A stretch of DNA of 17,329 nucleotides from Bacteroidales bacterium (GCA_004555055.1 SFJN01000039.1:1-17329), one strand, 5' to 3'; counted from the first letter of the stretch, positions 8,391 through 15,792 are shown. The notes: generated by a model from the letters alone, not told the origin. Made by a program: numbers and translations.

Positions 8391-8898
8391 TATTGCACAC
8401 TCCACCCGGAATCACCCGTTTCGAGCCTTTCAGAACCCTGCCAAAGAGCCTGTGGACCTTCAAAAATTTTGACAAGGCATCGCGTCGCTTCTAGAGCGGA
8501 TTTTGGCTGCTTTTTCGACGTTCTGCCATCCTGTGTTGTCAATTTTGTGATATTGATGTGTGCAGATATCAGCAGAATTCGTCTGAAAATGCGGCAAAAA
8601 ACTAAAAAATGCGGCAAAAAGTTTGGAAAATGCCGTGTTTTTGGTTCAAAAACATCGGACTTCTTGGGCACAAACATCCGTACTTTTGATGTAAAACATC
8701 GGTACTTTGTGGCAAAGAAGTCCGATGTTTCCGTTTTTCCGGCCTAAAAGCACGTGAAAATCCCCTTTTCCCGATTTTGCAATATTTCAGAACGAGGTAA
8801 GGTGTGGTGGCTTCCGAGGCCATTCTCAGCCCGTTAACGACGTGGTTCGGGAGGGCTGGAGGCATCTGAAAAAGGTCGTTGGAAAATATTGCACACTC
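8385..8898 (+). repeat. 18-nt direct repeat pair bounding a 0.5-kb segment
   Basis: GGAAAATATTGCACACTC occurs exactly at 8385-8402 and 8881-8898, 496 nt apart. The 10-nt core TGCAATATTT also appears inverted at 8778-8787. The enclosed segment has no gene and carries the phased repeat array. The pair could be a duplicated target or attachment sequence, or two members of an intergenic repeat family. Confidence 0.7.
8586..8730 (+). repeat. Array of 20-23-nt quasi-repeats ending in an inverted copy
   Basis: Units start with AAAATGC(G/C)G at 8586, 8606 and 8627, then with AAACATC(G/C)G at 8650, 8672 and 8694 (exactly 22 nt apart). The inverse, CCGATGTTT, occurs at 8722-8730. The arms AAACATCGGACTTCTT (8650-8665) and AAGAAGTCCGATGTTT (8715-8730) are perfect 16-bp reverse complements; inside them CACAAA (8669-8674) can pair with TTTGTG (8706-8711). 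A TTTTT run follows at 8733-8737. A unit length that is not a multiple of three argues against coding. Confidence 0.75.
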
Positions 8899-9058
8899 GC
8901 CTGCTTGTCCCCGAATCCACGGCGTTCGTTTTAGGGGGTGTTCCATTGGTCAGTTTGTCACTCCCCGCTCTTTCATCCCCTGACCGCTCCATCAGCACCG
9001 GCCGGCTTCTGCCATCGCAGAGGCCTGCGGTCCGATGCTGTCATGCCGCAAAAGCCAT

Positions 9059-9110
9059 GCCGCACTCCCGTCCTCTGATGTGAATGGATGGGAGTGCGGC
9101 TCTCTTTTTC
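9059..9110 (+). terminator. Strong rho-independent terminator with no assigned gene
   Basis: GCCGCACTCCCGTCC pairs with GGATGGGAGTGCGGC (15 bp, one wobble), followed by TCTCTTTTTC. It is 700 nt past the beta-barrel stop codon, with no recognisable gene between. It must end either an unrecognised transcript in 8400-9050 or a long trailer of the upstream gene. Confidence 0.8.
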
Positions 9111-9187
9111 AGCACAATCCCTTTCTCGGGAAGCATAGGCATGAGGGACACGGTAGAAAAGTTTTTTTCATTTTTTCAGGATTCGGG

Positions 9188-9218
9188 TTTGTGGATTTTG
9201 TAAAAAAATGTAATTTTG
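9188..9218 (+). promoter_or_regulatory. Canonical Bacteroidota promoter for the UpxY-like operon
   Basis: TTTG at 9188-9191 and TAATTTTG at 9211-9218 are separated by 19 nt, the consensus layout (-33 TTTG, -7 TAnnTTTG). Transcription would start near 9225, giving an untranslated leader of about 455 nt before the ATG at 9680. Confidence 0.65.
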
Positions 9219-9224
9219 CCATTG

Positions 9225-9679
9225 GATTGTTAAATCCTGCGTTGCCATGTTTATGGCAGGAACATATCGTAAGTGGATATGTTTCATGGCGTCGGTAGTC
9301 CTTTTGTGCCCTTCAAGACCGATGAAAGCTGTTGAAGGTTTAAGAAGTATGAGAGACAGTCTGCGGTACATTATTGTGATGTTTTCCACTTCCTTCTTTG
9401 ATGATTCTGCATGGTGATGCTTTTCTGCAGTCACCTTTCTGAAGTTTCCCCTTTTTGGGAAAATCCGGTTCGGCGGTGATATAAAAGGGAAAGGAAATCT
9501 CTCTATCTTTATGTACGCATCCCGGACTTCTGATTAGAAGGCTGTTGAGCATTGTAGAATCATGTTTGCCAATTCGTATCATCGGGGTAATATATATTTC
9601 ACCCCGGGAGTTGATGCACCATCCTCCAGCGTTGGGCTTACCCCCAACGCCCTCCCCGTAATCAAAATCTTTGTCTTTC
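9225..9679 (+). promoter_or_regulatory. Long structured 5' leader of the UpxY-like gene
   Basis: Several hairpins are visible: TGCCAT/ATGGCA (9243-9258), AACATATC/GATATGTT with a 7-nt spacer (9261-9283), TTTCCC/GGGAAA (9445-9462), CGGGGT/ACCCCG with a 12-nt loop (9583-9606) and GCGTTGGG/CCCAACGC (9629-9650). The last lies 30 nt before the start codon. UpxY-type factors act on the 5' leaders of their own operons, so one of these may be a pausing or recruitment element; that role is inferred. Confidence 0.45.
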
Positions 9680-10309
9680 ATGAAAGATGCTGAATCAGGG
9701 GCGTCCACCCGAAGTGTGCCTTTACGAAAGAAATTGCAGGAAAGCAACGAAACCCGTAATGTGCCACGGTGGTATGTGCTCCGTGCCGCTTATGGTAAAG
9801 AGCGGCATTATTTCCAGATGATGACCCAGGAAAACTACACCGTTTATTGTCCCACCATCCGTGTAAGGAAACGTATAAACGGCAAGCTCCGCAATGTGAC
9901 GGAGTCACGTATCCCCAACATTTTCTTTGCATATGGTACTCTTGATGAACTGAAGGCGGTAGTCTACGACAATGTCCGTTTTCCCCATCTCCGTTTTTAT
10001 TATGCCCACCGTCATAAAGGTGCGACGGTGGAGAAGGAGCCCCTTGTCATTCCCGATGCCCAACTCGAAAGCCTGCGCATCATCTGCGAGGCCAAGGAGC
10101 AGGATACGATAGTGTCAGCCACGGACATTGCAAAATTCCGCATCGGCCGTAAGGTCCGCGTCACAGCCGGACCATTTGCCGGTGTGGTAGGCCGTGTAGC
10201 GCGTTTCAAGGGACAGCAACGTGTGGGCATCTCGTTCAATGGCTTTGCCGCCGTTGCCACAGCCTATGTCCCCACTGGCATGATGGAACTGCTGGAGGAT
10301 GAAGCATGA
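9680..10309 (+). CDS. UpxY/NusG-like specialised transcription antiterminator
   Basis: A 209-residue NusG paralogue. The NGN domain (about 29-110) begins PRWYVLRAAYGKE and contains YTVYCPTIRVRKRINGKLRNVTESRIPNIFFAYG, the arrangement typical of Bacteroidota UpxY proteins. The C-terminal KOW domain (about 155-198) carries GRKVRVTAGPFAGVVGRVARFKGQQRV. UpxY proteins bind RNA polymerase at the 5' leader of their own capsule or exopolysaccharide operon and prevent early termination. I start at ATG 9680; an in-frame TTG at 9671 is less likely. No polysaccharide genes follow. Instead two small lipoproteins lie 83 nt downstream, so the target is either those genes or a locus elsewhere. The long leader upstream fits self-regulation. 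Confidence 0.9.
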   Translation: MKDAESGASTRSVPLRKKLQESNETRNVPRWYVLRAAYGKERHYFQMMTQENYTVYCPTIRVRKRINGKLRNVTESRIPNIFFAYGTLDELKAVVYDNVRFPHLRFYYAHRHKGATVEKEPLVIPDAQLESLRIICEAKEQDTIVSATDIAKFRIGRKVRVTAGPFAGVVGRVARFKGQQRVGISFNGFAAVATAYVPTGMMELLEDEA

Positions 10310-10345
10310 ATTAGGGGCGTGACTTTGCACCAATATGAAAAAGGT

Positions 10346-10379
10346 ATTGTTACACTTTATAAATTGTTAAACTTTATAA
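10346..10379 (+). repeat. 17-nt tandem repeat upstream of the first lipoprotein gene
   Basis: ATTGTTACACTTTATAA (10346-10362) is followed directly by ATTGTTAAACTTTATAA (10363-10379); they differ at one position. The pair ends 13 nt before the ATG at 10393. It could be a double binding site or part of an internal promoter; no clear TAnnTTTG box is present in the gap. Confidence 0.6.
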
Positions 10380-10392
10380 TATTAGTTCATTT

Positions 10393-10764
10393 ATGAAAAA
10401 AATCCTTTTTGCAGCATCAGTGCTGCTTGTTACACTGTCGTCGTGCACTACAATCAAGAAGACGGCAACGACCATCGATGTCAGCAACCGCATCGAGAGC
10501 GCAAGCGATGTTGACCTTGAAATCTCCAGCAAGCGCATCAGCTACACCTACTACTCTACACCCCGTGTCAGAAGAGGCGGAAAGCAGAATGTCTACAACG
10601 CTGCCGTGGCTGAGGCGTTGCAGAACAACGATAACGCCGATGTGCTGGTGGCTCCTGAGTATGAGGCTGTTATCCGACAGAAACTGTTCGGAGGCAAGAA
10701 AATCAAGCGTGTGCTGGTAAAGGGCTACCCTGCCAAGTACAAGGAATTCCGTATCCAAAAGTAA
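10393..10764 (+). CDS. Small lipoprotein of unknown function, paralogue of the next gene
   Basis: A 123-residue protein with a lipoprotein signal: MKKILFAASVLLVTLSSC has a lipobox LSSC with the acylated Cys at residue 18, so it should be membrane-anchored, most likely in the outer membrane. The mature part starts CTTIKKTATTIDVSN. The C-terminal half holds NADVLVAPEYEAVIRQ and ends LVKGYPAKYKEFRIQK. These blocks recur in the next gene (KKT.T..DV.N, NADVL..P, G.PA.Y.EFR), so the two are tandem duplicates that have diverged. I do not recognise a named family. The gene lies 83 nt after the UpxY-like gene and 6 nt before its paralogue, so the three probably form one operon. Confidence 0.78.
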   Translation: MKKILFAASVLLVTLSSCTTIKKTATTIDVSNRIESASDVDLEISSKRISYTYYSTPRVRRGGKQNVYNAAVAEALQNNDNADVLVAPEYEAVIRQKLFGGKKIKRVLVKGYPAKYKEFRIQK

Positions 10765-10776
10765 AAAGCCATGGTC

Positions 10777-11235
10777 ATGAAAAAAATCATATGTCTTCTT
10801 GTCACTGCTGCCTGCGGACTGATGTTCCTCTCTTCGTGCTCCACGCTGAAGAAGACGTCCACTGCCGTGGATGTGAACAACGGAGTATACCAGTATCCCG
10901 TGGTAGCGGAGATGACGGTGCAGCAGAAGGTGGAATCCTCCATGCAGTGGTCGTTCCGGCCCTTCCATATCGGTGAACCGAAACTGGATGTTGCCAAAGG
11001 AAATCTTGTGGCCGATGTGCTGAAGCAATATAACGCCGATGTGCTTCTGGAACCGCAGTTCAAGTTCACGAAGAACGCTTTCGGTGCGCGTCTGCTTGTA
11101 GTTACGGGATTCCCTGCCACCTATAACGAATTCCGCAAGGCTACGGATGCTGACCTCGAGGCCATTAAAGCCACCCAGGTCTTCAACGAAAAGGAAAAAC
11201 TGAACCGCATTTCCGGTCTGCATATCCTGAAATAA
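10777..11235 (+). CDS. Small lipoprotein of unknown function, second tandem paralogue
   Basis: 152 residues from ATG 10777; an ATG two codons upstream (10771) is equally possible, but starting MKKI matches the preceding paralogue. The signal MKKIICLLVTAACGLMFLSSC has lipobox LSSC with Cys at residue 21. The mature start CSTLKKTSTAVDVNN parallels its neighbour. A middle block (MTVQQKVESSMQWSF) resembles nothing I know; the shared core NADVLLEPQFKF...LLVVTGFPATYNEFR follows. A C-terminal extension of about 35 residues is absent from the first copy. It closes the operon before a strong terminator. No function can be assigned. Confidence 0.78.
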   Translation: MKKIICLLVTAACGLMFLSSCSTLKKTSTAVDVNNGVYQYPVVAEMTVQQKVESSMQWSFRPFHIGEPKLDVAKGNLVADVLKQYNADVLLEPQFKFTKNAFGARLLVVTGFPATYNEFRKATDADLEAIKATQVFNEKEKLNRISGLHILK

Positions 11236-11251
11236 GGATATGAAAGCATGA

Positions 11252-11312
11252 AAGAAAGTCCGGTATCTGACAGTGAAAGGTGCTGTCGGATACCGGACTT
11301 TCTTCTGTTTTG
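11252..11312. terminator. Strong terminator shared by the lipoprotein and efflux operons
   Basis: A 22-position stem runs from AAGAAAGTCCGGTATC to GATACCGGACTTTCTT, continuing as GACAG/CTGTC after one T-G wobble, with loop TGAAAGGTG. CTGTTTTG follows on the + strand. It lies between the convergent stop codons at 11235 (+) and 11324 (-), so it may serve both; the T run is weaker on the - strand. Confidence 0.85.
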
Positions 11313-11323
11313 TATGGGGAGGT

Positions 11324-12499
11324 CTACCACATCACCGCCGTCATTTCGGCATAGGCCATGTGCCATTCGCGGAGGGCATCGAGACGTTGCTGCACGGCAT
11401 CGTAGTAGAGGCGTACTGCCTGCAGGTATTCCACCACGGAAATCTGCCCGGCGTCGAGCGAGCGCTTCAGCAGTGCCGTGTCGTCAAGCGAGGCAAGAGC
11501 CTTGGTGTAGATGTCGGCGGTGGCGCGCAGACCCTGCTGCTTGCGGAATAGGTTGGCCATCTGTCCGTAGAACTGTGCGCAGGCATCGTGCTCGCGGGCT
11601 TCGGCGGCTTCCTTCTCGGCACGAGCCTGGCGCACCTTGCCGCGGCCTGCCCAAAGGGGGATGGAGACGCCCAGCGTGATGCCCTGGTAGCGTTCGCCCA
11701 GCACATATTCGCCATCGAAACCGAGGGAGAATTCCGGCAGCCTTCCGGCCTTCGACACTGCCAGCTGCCGCTTGCTCGCCTCTACGGCCTGGCGGGCATA
11801 TGCCAAAGCGGGATGACGGCCTTCGGCATCGGCATACCAGGTCTCGAAGTCGGCAGGTACCTCAACGGCAGGAAACTCTGCGGCATCGAGGCTCACCGCC
11901 TCACCGCCGTTGAGTAGTGCCAGTGCGTCGAGCGCTGCCTGGCGTTCCGTGGTGCAGCGTTTCGTCTCGGCTTCCACAGCCGCAAGATCAAGGCGTGCGG
12001 CATGGTATTCCATCTGTGTGGCATCGCCGGCGTCGAGGCGGCGTTTCTGTGCTTCGGCTATCTGGCGGGCGTTGTCCGAACGTACCGTTAGCTCGGCAAG
12101 GAGAGCGTTGTAGTAGATGACGTCAAGGCAACAGCCGTATGCCTGTTGCAGGATTTCCATGCGTCCCATGCGGTATTGCCAGTCGGCCAGCCGTCCGGCT
12201 TCGGCAGCGGCGCGGCGGCGGGCACCGGAGAGTGTGGCGATGTCGAAACTCTGCCGGGCACTGAAATTCTTGCGGCTCCCGATGACCGACGGACTTCCCC
12301 ACATATATCCGAACTCCACCTCGGGGTCGGGGAGTGTCAGGTCGGCGCGTGCGGCGGCTTTCTCGGCATCGGCAGCACGTCGCAGGGCAGCGAGGGTGGT
12401 GTTGTGGGTCTCTACGCTTTGCAGCACACCGTCGAAGGGTTGGGCGTGGAGGGTGGCGGCGGCGAGGACAGCCGCTATGAGGCTGAAGAAACGGGGCAT
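11324..12499 (-). CDS. TolC-family outer membrane channel of heavy-metal efflux system (CusC/CzcC-like)
   Basis: The outer membrane component of the tripartite efflux pump; trimers form a trans-periplasmic duct. The 391-residue protein has a signal peptide (MPRFFSLIAAVLAAATLHAQ, cut near 19) and two TolC-type halves of long Ala/Arg/Glu-rich helices. Visible marks are LTLPDPEVEFGYMWG, the repeated helical pattern ARLDLAAVEAETKR, GYDG-like FDGEYVLGERYQGITLGVSIPLWAGRGKVRQARAE (about 255-290), and LDAGQISVVEYLQAVRLYYDA near the end, all usual for this family. The Cys typical of CusC lipoproteins is absent, so it is not lipid-anchored. Its ATG lies inside the 3' end of the RND gene (25-nt overlap), which indicates translational coupling as the last gene of the operon. 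Confidence 0.93.
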   Translation of the reverse strand: MPRFFSLIAAVLAAATLHAQPFDGVLQSVETHNTTLAALRRAADAEKAAARADLTLPDPEVEFGYMWGSPSVIGSRKNFSARQSFDIATLSGARRRAAAEAGRLADWQYRMGRMEILQQAYGCCLDVIYYNALLAELTVRSDNARQIAEAQKRRLDAGDATQMEYHAARLDLAAVEAETKRCTTERQAALDALALLNGGEAVSLDAAEFPAVEVPADFETWYADAEGRHPALAYARQAVEASKRQLAVSKAGRLPEFSLGFDGEYVLGERYQGITLGVSIPLWAGRGKVRQARAEKEAAEAREHDACAQFYGQMANLFRKQQGLRATADIYTKALASLDDTALLKRSLDAGQISVVEYLQAVRLYYDAVQQRLDALREWHMAYAEMTAVMW

Positions 12500-15400
12500 A
12501 CGCTTTCAGGTTTGGGGCTTTCGTTGCGGTTGGTGAGGATGTACATGACGGGGATGACAAAGGCGTTGAGGAGCGTGGAAGTGAAGAGTCCGCCGAGGAT
12601 GACCTTTGCCATGGGACTTTGTATCTCGTTGCCGGGAAGGTCTCCGCCCAAAGCCAGCGGTACCAGGGCGAGTGCCGAGGTAAGGGCAGTCATCAGAATA
12701 GGGTTCAGACGGTCGACCGAACCGCGGACGACGCTCTCCATGGTGCTCAGACCCTCGGCGCGGAGGTCGTTGTAGCGGGCAATGAGGAGCATGCCGTTGC
12801 GTGTGGCGATGCCGAAGAGCGAGATGAAGCCGATGATGGCGGGAATGCTGATGATGCCTCCCGAAAGGCTTACGGCCAGCACGCCGCCGATGAGGGCAAG
12901 GGGAAGGTTGAGGAGCACCACCACTGACTGTGTGACGCAGCGGAATTGGTTGAAGAGCAGCAGGAAGATGATGAGGACCGAGAAGAAGGACGCCACCAGC
13001 AGGGTGCGCGATGCCGCCTGCTCGCTCTCGAACTGTCCGCCATACTCCACATGGTAGCCTTCGGGAAGTTCCACCTCCTCCGCCACAATGCGCCGGATGT
13101 CGTCTACCACGCCCGTGAGGTCGCGCCCTGCGACGTTGGCCGACACCACCAGTTTGCGCGAGACGTTCTCACGGTTGATGGTGTTCGGTCCCGTCGTCGA
13201 CACGATGTCCGCCACATACGATAGCGGCACCGCCTGCCCGTCGGCACTGACCAGGATGTCCCCGAGGTCTTCGGCTGTGGTGCGGCTGTCGGCGTTGGCT
13301 TTCAGTACCAGGTTGAAGGAGCGGTTGCCCTCGAAGACCGTCGAGACGGTCTGCCCTGCCAGGAGCGTATTGACGGTTTCCCCGAATTCGGCAAGGGTGA
13401 TGCCGTATTTTGCCAGCATGTCGCGGCGCGGCACAATCTGCAGTTGCGGACGTTCTACCTGTTGTTCCACGTTCAGGTCGGCAATGCCCTCCACTCCGGC
13501 AATCTTCTGCCGTATCTGCTGTCCGAGGGCATAGAGGCGCGTAAGGTCATCGCCGAAGACCTTGATGGCAATGTTTGCCTGCGTTCCCGAAAGCATGGCA
13601 TCGATGCGGTGGGTGATGGGGGCCCCCACCTCCACGCTCACGCCGGGAATGGTGGCCAGTCGCTGTCGGATGTCGGCAAGCACTTCGTCTTTTGTCCGTT
13701 CGGAAAGGACGAAGGGCGCCTCAATTTCCGAGGTGTTCACGCCGAGGGCATGCTCGTCGAGTTCCGCACGCCCCGTCTTGCGCCCCACGGTCTGTATTTC
13801 CGGCACGCCGAGCAGGAGTTTTTCAGCCTCCAGTCCCACGCGGTCCGACTCCTCGAGCGAGATGCCGGGCATCGTGCTCACGTTGATGGTGAACGAGCCC
13901 TCGTTGAAGGGTGGCAGGAAGCTGCGGCCCTGGTGCACGAAGACGCCGACCGCCAGCAGCAGGAGCGTTCCGGTGGCGGCAAGCACCGTGCGGCGGTGTC
14001 CCAACGTCCATTCCAGCAGGCCCTGGTAACGGCTCTTGAGCCATCGGCTCACCAAGGGTTCCCGCACGCTATGCTCCTTTCCGAGCAGGTAGCTGCAGAG
14101 CACGGGGGTGAGGGTGAGGGCCACGACGGTCGAAGCGCAGAGCGCCGTGATGAAGGCAATGCCCAACGGTGCAAGCAGGCGACCCTCCATGCCGGAGAGG
14201 AAGAAGAGGGGAACGAAGCTGACGATGATGATCAGTGTGGAGTTCAGAATCGGCATGCGCACTTCGCGCGAGGCCTGGAACACCACCTCCACCACCCTCT
14301 GCCGGCGGTCGGCAGGGAGGGCACGGTTTTCGCGCAGACGCTTGTAGACATTCTCCACATCGACGATGGCATCGTCCACAAGCGAGCCGATGGCAATGGC
14401 CATACCGCCCAGACTCATGGTGTTGATGGTAAGCCCCATGGCGTGGAGGGTGAGGAGCGCGACGACCAGCGACAGGGGGATGGTGACCAGCGAGATGAAA
14501 GTGGTGCGCACGTTCAGGAGGAAGATGAAGAGTACGATGACCACAAAGATGCCGCCTTCGAAGAGCGACTTGCGGACATTGTCGATGGAGCTACGTATGA
14601 AACGTTCCTGACGGTAGACGTCGGTGGTCACCTTCACGTCGTCAGGGAGCGATTTTGCCACGTCCGCCAGTGCGGCGTCGAGGCTTTCGGTCAGTTCGAG
14701 CGTGCTGACGTGAGGCTGTTTCGTCACGGTCATCATCACGCAGGGTTTGCCTTTGAGCGATGCGGTGCCCATCTTCGGTGCGCTGTCGCCGATTTTCACT
14801 TCGGCAATGTCGGCGAGCGTCACCGGCATCTGTCCGATGCGTTTGACGACGGCCTTCCCCAGGTCTTCGGCATCGTGTGTGGAGAGCATGCCCCGTACGA
14901 TGTATTCGTTGCCGTATTCGTAAAGGATGCCGCCGGTGGTGTTGCGGTTCATCTCCTGCACGGCATTCACCACCTCGGCCAGCCCGATGCCGTAGTGCTT
15001 CAGCCGTGCGGGGTCCACCAGCGCCTGGTATTCCTTGATGTCTCCGCCGAGCACAGCCACCTGTGCCACCCCTCCTGTGGCGAGCAGCCTGGGGCGCACG
15101 GTCCAGTCGGCCAGTGTGCGCAGGTCGCGCATGGAGGTGGAGTCTTCGGCTGTAAGTGCCACGAACATGAGTTCGCCCAGGATGGACGACTGTGGACCCA
15201 GTGTCGGGGCCTCCACACCCGGCGGAAGCTGGCCGCTGAGGGCCGAAATCTTTTCCGAAACGGTCTGTCGGGCACGGAAAATGTCGGTGCCCCAGTTGAA
15301 TTCTACCCATACGATGGAGAATCCTGTGGTCGACGACGAACGTACGCGCCGCACGTCGGTGGCACCGTTCACGGCGGTTTCTATGGGGAAGGTCACCAGT

Positions 15401-15588
15401 TGTTCCACCTCTTCGGGAGCCATACCCTGGGCTTCGGTCATGACGGCCACGGTAGGGGCGTTGAGGTCGGGAAAGACGTCCACGTCCATCGTCCCTGCCG
15501 TGCGCAGGCCGGCGAGCAGGAGCAACACCGCCGCCACTAACACCAACAGGCGGTTATGGAGCGAAAACTTGATGATACGGTTCAGCAT
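12475..15588 (-). CDS. CusA/CzcA-family heavy-metal efflux RND transporter
   Basis: A 1037-residue proton-driven inner membrane pump exporting metal ions through the adaptor and channel encoded beside it. Length is typical of the HME-RND family. The first membrane helix is at about 13-30, and DVDVFPDLNAPTV (35-47) is the family signature. The TM4 motif AIGSLVDDAIVDVEN (399-413) holds the acidic proton-relay residues D405, D406, D410 and E412; its A-x-G...D...EN form resembles CusA-type (Cu/Ag) rather than the DFG...DGA...VEN of CzcA. RIDAMLSGTQANIAIKVFG (661-679) and GRAELDEHALG (606-616) are also family blocks. A Met at 573 (STMPG) and one at 665 (AMLSG) sit near CusA methionine sites, but none is near the third, so metal specificity stays open. 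The adaptor gene lies 204 nt upstream and the TolC gene overlaps its end. Confidence 0.96.
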   Translation of the reverse strand: MLNRIIKFSLHNRLLVLVAAVLLLLAGLRTAGTMDVDVFPDLNAPTVAVMTEAQGMAPEEVEQLVTFPIETAVNGATDVRRVRSSSTTGFSIVWVEFNWGTDIFRARQTVSEKISALSGQLPPGVEAPTLGPQSSILGELMFVALTAEDSTSMRDLRTLADWTVRPRLLATGGVAQVAVLGGDIKEYQALVDPARLKHYGIGLAEVVNAVQEMNRNTTGGILYEYGNEYIVRGMLSTHDAEDLGKAVVKRIGQMPVTLADIAEVKIGDSAPKMGTASLKGKPCVMMTVTKQPHVSTLELTESLDAALADVAKSLPDDVKVTTDVYRQERFIRSSIDNVRKSLFEGGIFVVIVLFIFLLNVRTTFISLVTIPLSLVVALLTLHAMGLTINTMSLGGMAIAIGSLVDDAIVDVENVYKRLRENRALPADRRQRVVEVVFQASREVRMPILNSTLIIIVSFVPLFFLSGMEGRLLAPLGIAFITALCASTVVALTLTPVLCSYLLGKEHSVREPLVSRWLKSRYQGLLEWTLGHRRTVLAATGTLLLLAVGVFVHQGRSFLPPFNEGSFTINVSTMPGISLEESDRVGLEAEKLLLGVPEIQTVGRKTGRAELDEHALGVNTSEIEAPFVLSERTKDEVLADIRQRLATIPGVSVEVGAPITHRIDAMLSGTQANIAIKVFGDDLTRLYALGQQIRQKIAGVEGIADLNVEQQVERPQLQIVPRRDMLAKYGITLAEFGETVNTLLAGQTVSTVFEGNRSFNLVLKANADSRTTAEDLGDILVSADGQAVPLSYVADIVSTTGPNTINRENVSRKLVVSANVAGRDLTGVVDDIRRIVAEEVELPEGYHVEYGGQFESEQAASRTLLVASFFSVLIIFLLLFNQFRCVTQSVVVLLNLPLALIGGVLAVSLSGGIISIPAIIGFISLFGIATRNGMLLIARYNDLRAEGLSTMESVVRGSVDRLNPILMTALTSALALVPLALGGDLPGNEIQSPMAKVILGGLFTSTLLNAFVIPVMYILTNRNESPKPESVCPVSSAS

Positions 15589-15792
15589 GTCCTATGTTTT
15601 TTCTTGGGGGTGGGGGAGAAGAGGGGAGTGATATAGATTTATTTTAGTGGGGATTTATTTTAGTGGGTGTTATAAAGCCCCCTCTATCACAACGACTAAT
15701 TTTTTATAGCGCACTCTTTCAATGATTGTGCAAGGTGAGAGCAGAGCAAAACTTGTTTTGACTATGCCGAGCCGCAGCCAATCATGGATTAG
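15589..15792. repeat. Repeat-bearing gap between adaptor and RND genes (16-nt tandem and 12-nt direct repeats)
   Basis: GATTTATTTTAGTGGG occurs twice in exact tandem at 15636-15651 and 15652-15667, between weak arms GTGATA (15628) and TATCAC (15685). TCAATGATTGTG occurs at 15719-15730 and again at 15793-15804, where it contains the adaptor stop codon. The 62 nt between them (15731-15792) contain AAAAC/GTTTT arms and end in a GC-rich GCCGAGCCGCAGCC stretch. This is long for a gap inside an efflux operon. I see no clear terminator or TAnnTTTG promoter for the pump gene. Confidence 0.65.

Larger units (their letters stand above)
8357..9679. other. 1.3-kb intergenic region without a recognisable gene
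   Basis: Between the beta-barrel gene and the UpxY-like gene I find no ORF with convincing protein character; the short frames change phase and are broken within about 100 codons. The interval holds an 18-nt direct repeat pair (8385-8402, 8881-8898), a phased repeat array (8586-8730), a terminator with no assigned gene (9059-9110), a canonical promoter (9188-9218) and a structured leader to 9679. Parts may be a decayed insertion or RNA genes. Confidence 0.6.

Noticed and set aside
8586..8730. CRISPR array
   Set aside because: The 20-23-nt units abut with no spacers, diverge along the array, and no cas genes are near.
9188..9283. Phase-variable (invertible) promoter as seen in front of Bacteroides upxY genes
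   Set aside because: The only nearby inverted repeat (AACATATC/GATATGTT) lies wholly downstream of the promoter with a 7-nt spacer; no matching pair flanks the promoter, and no invertase gene is present.
9340..9747. 135-codon - strand open frame over the UpxY leader
   Set aside because: It overlaps the start of the UpxY-like gene, has no secretion signal or recognisable domain, and lies where leader hairpins explain the sequence.
13444..15540. 698-codon + strand open frame
   Set aside because: It is antisense to the RND pump gene, rich in His/Asp/Glu as expected from reverse-reading a GC-rich gene, with no family resemblance.
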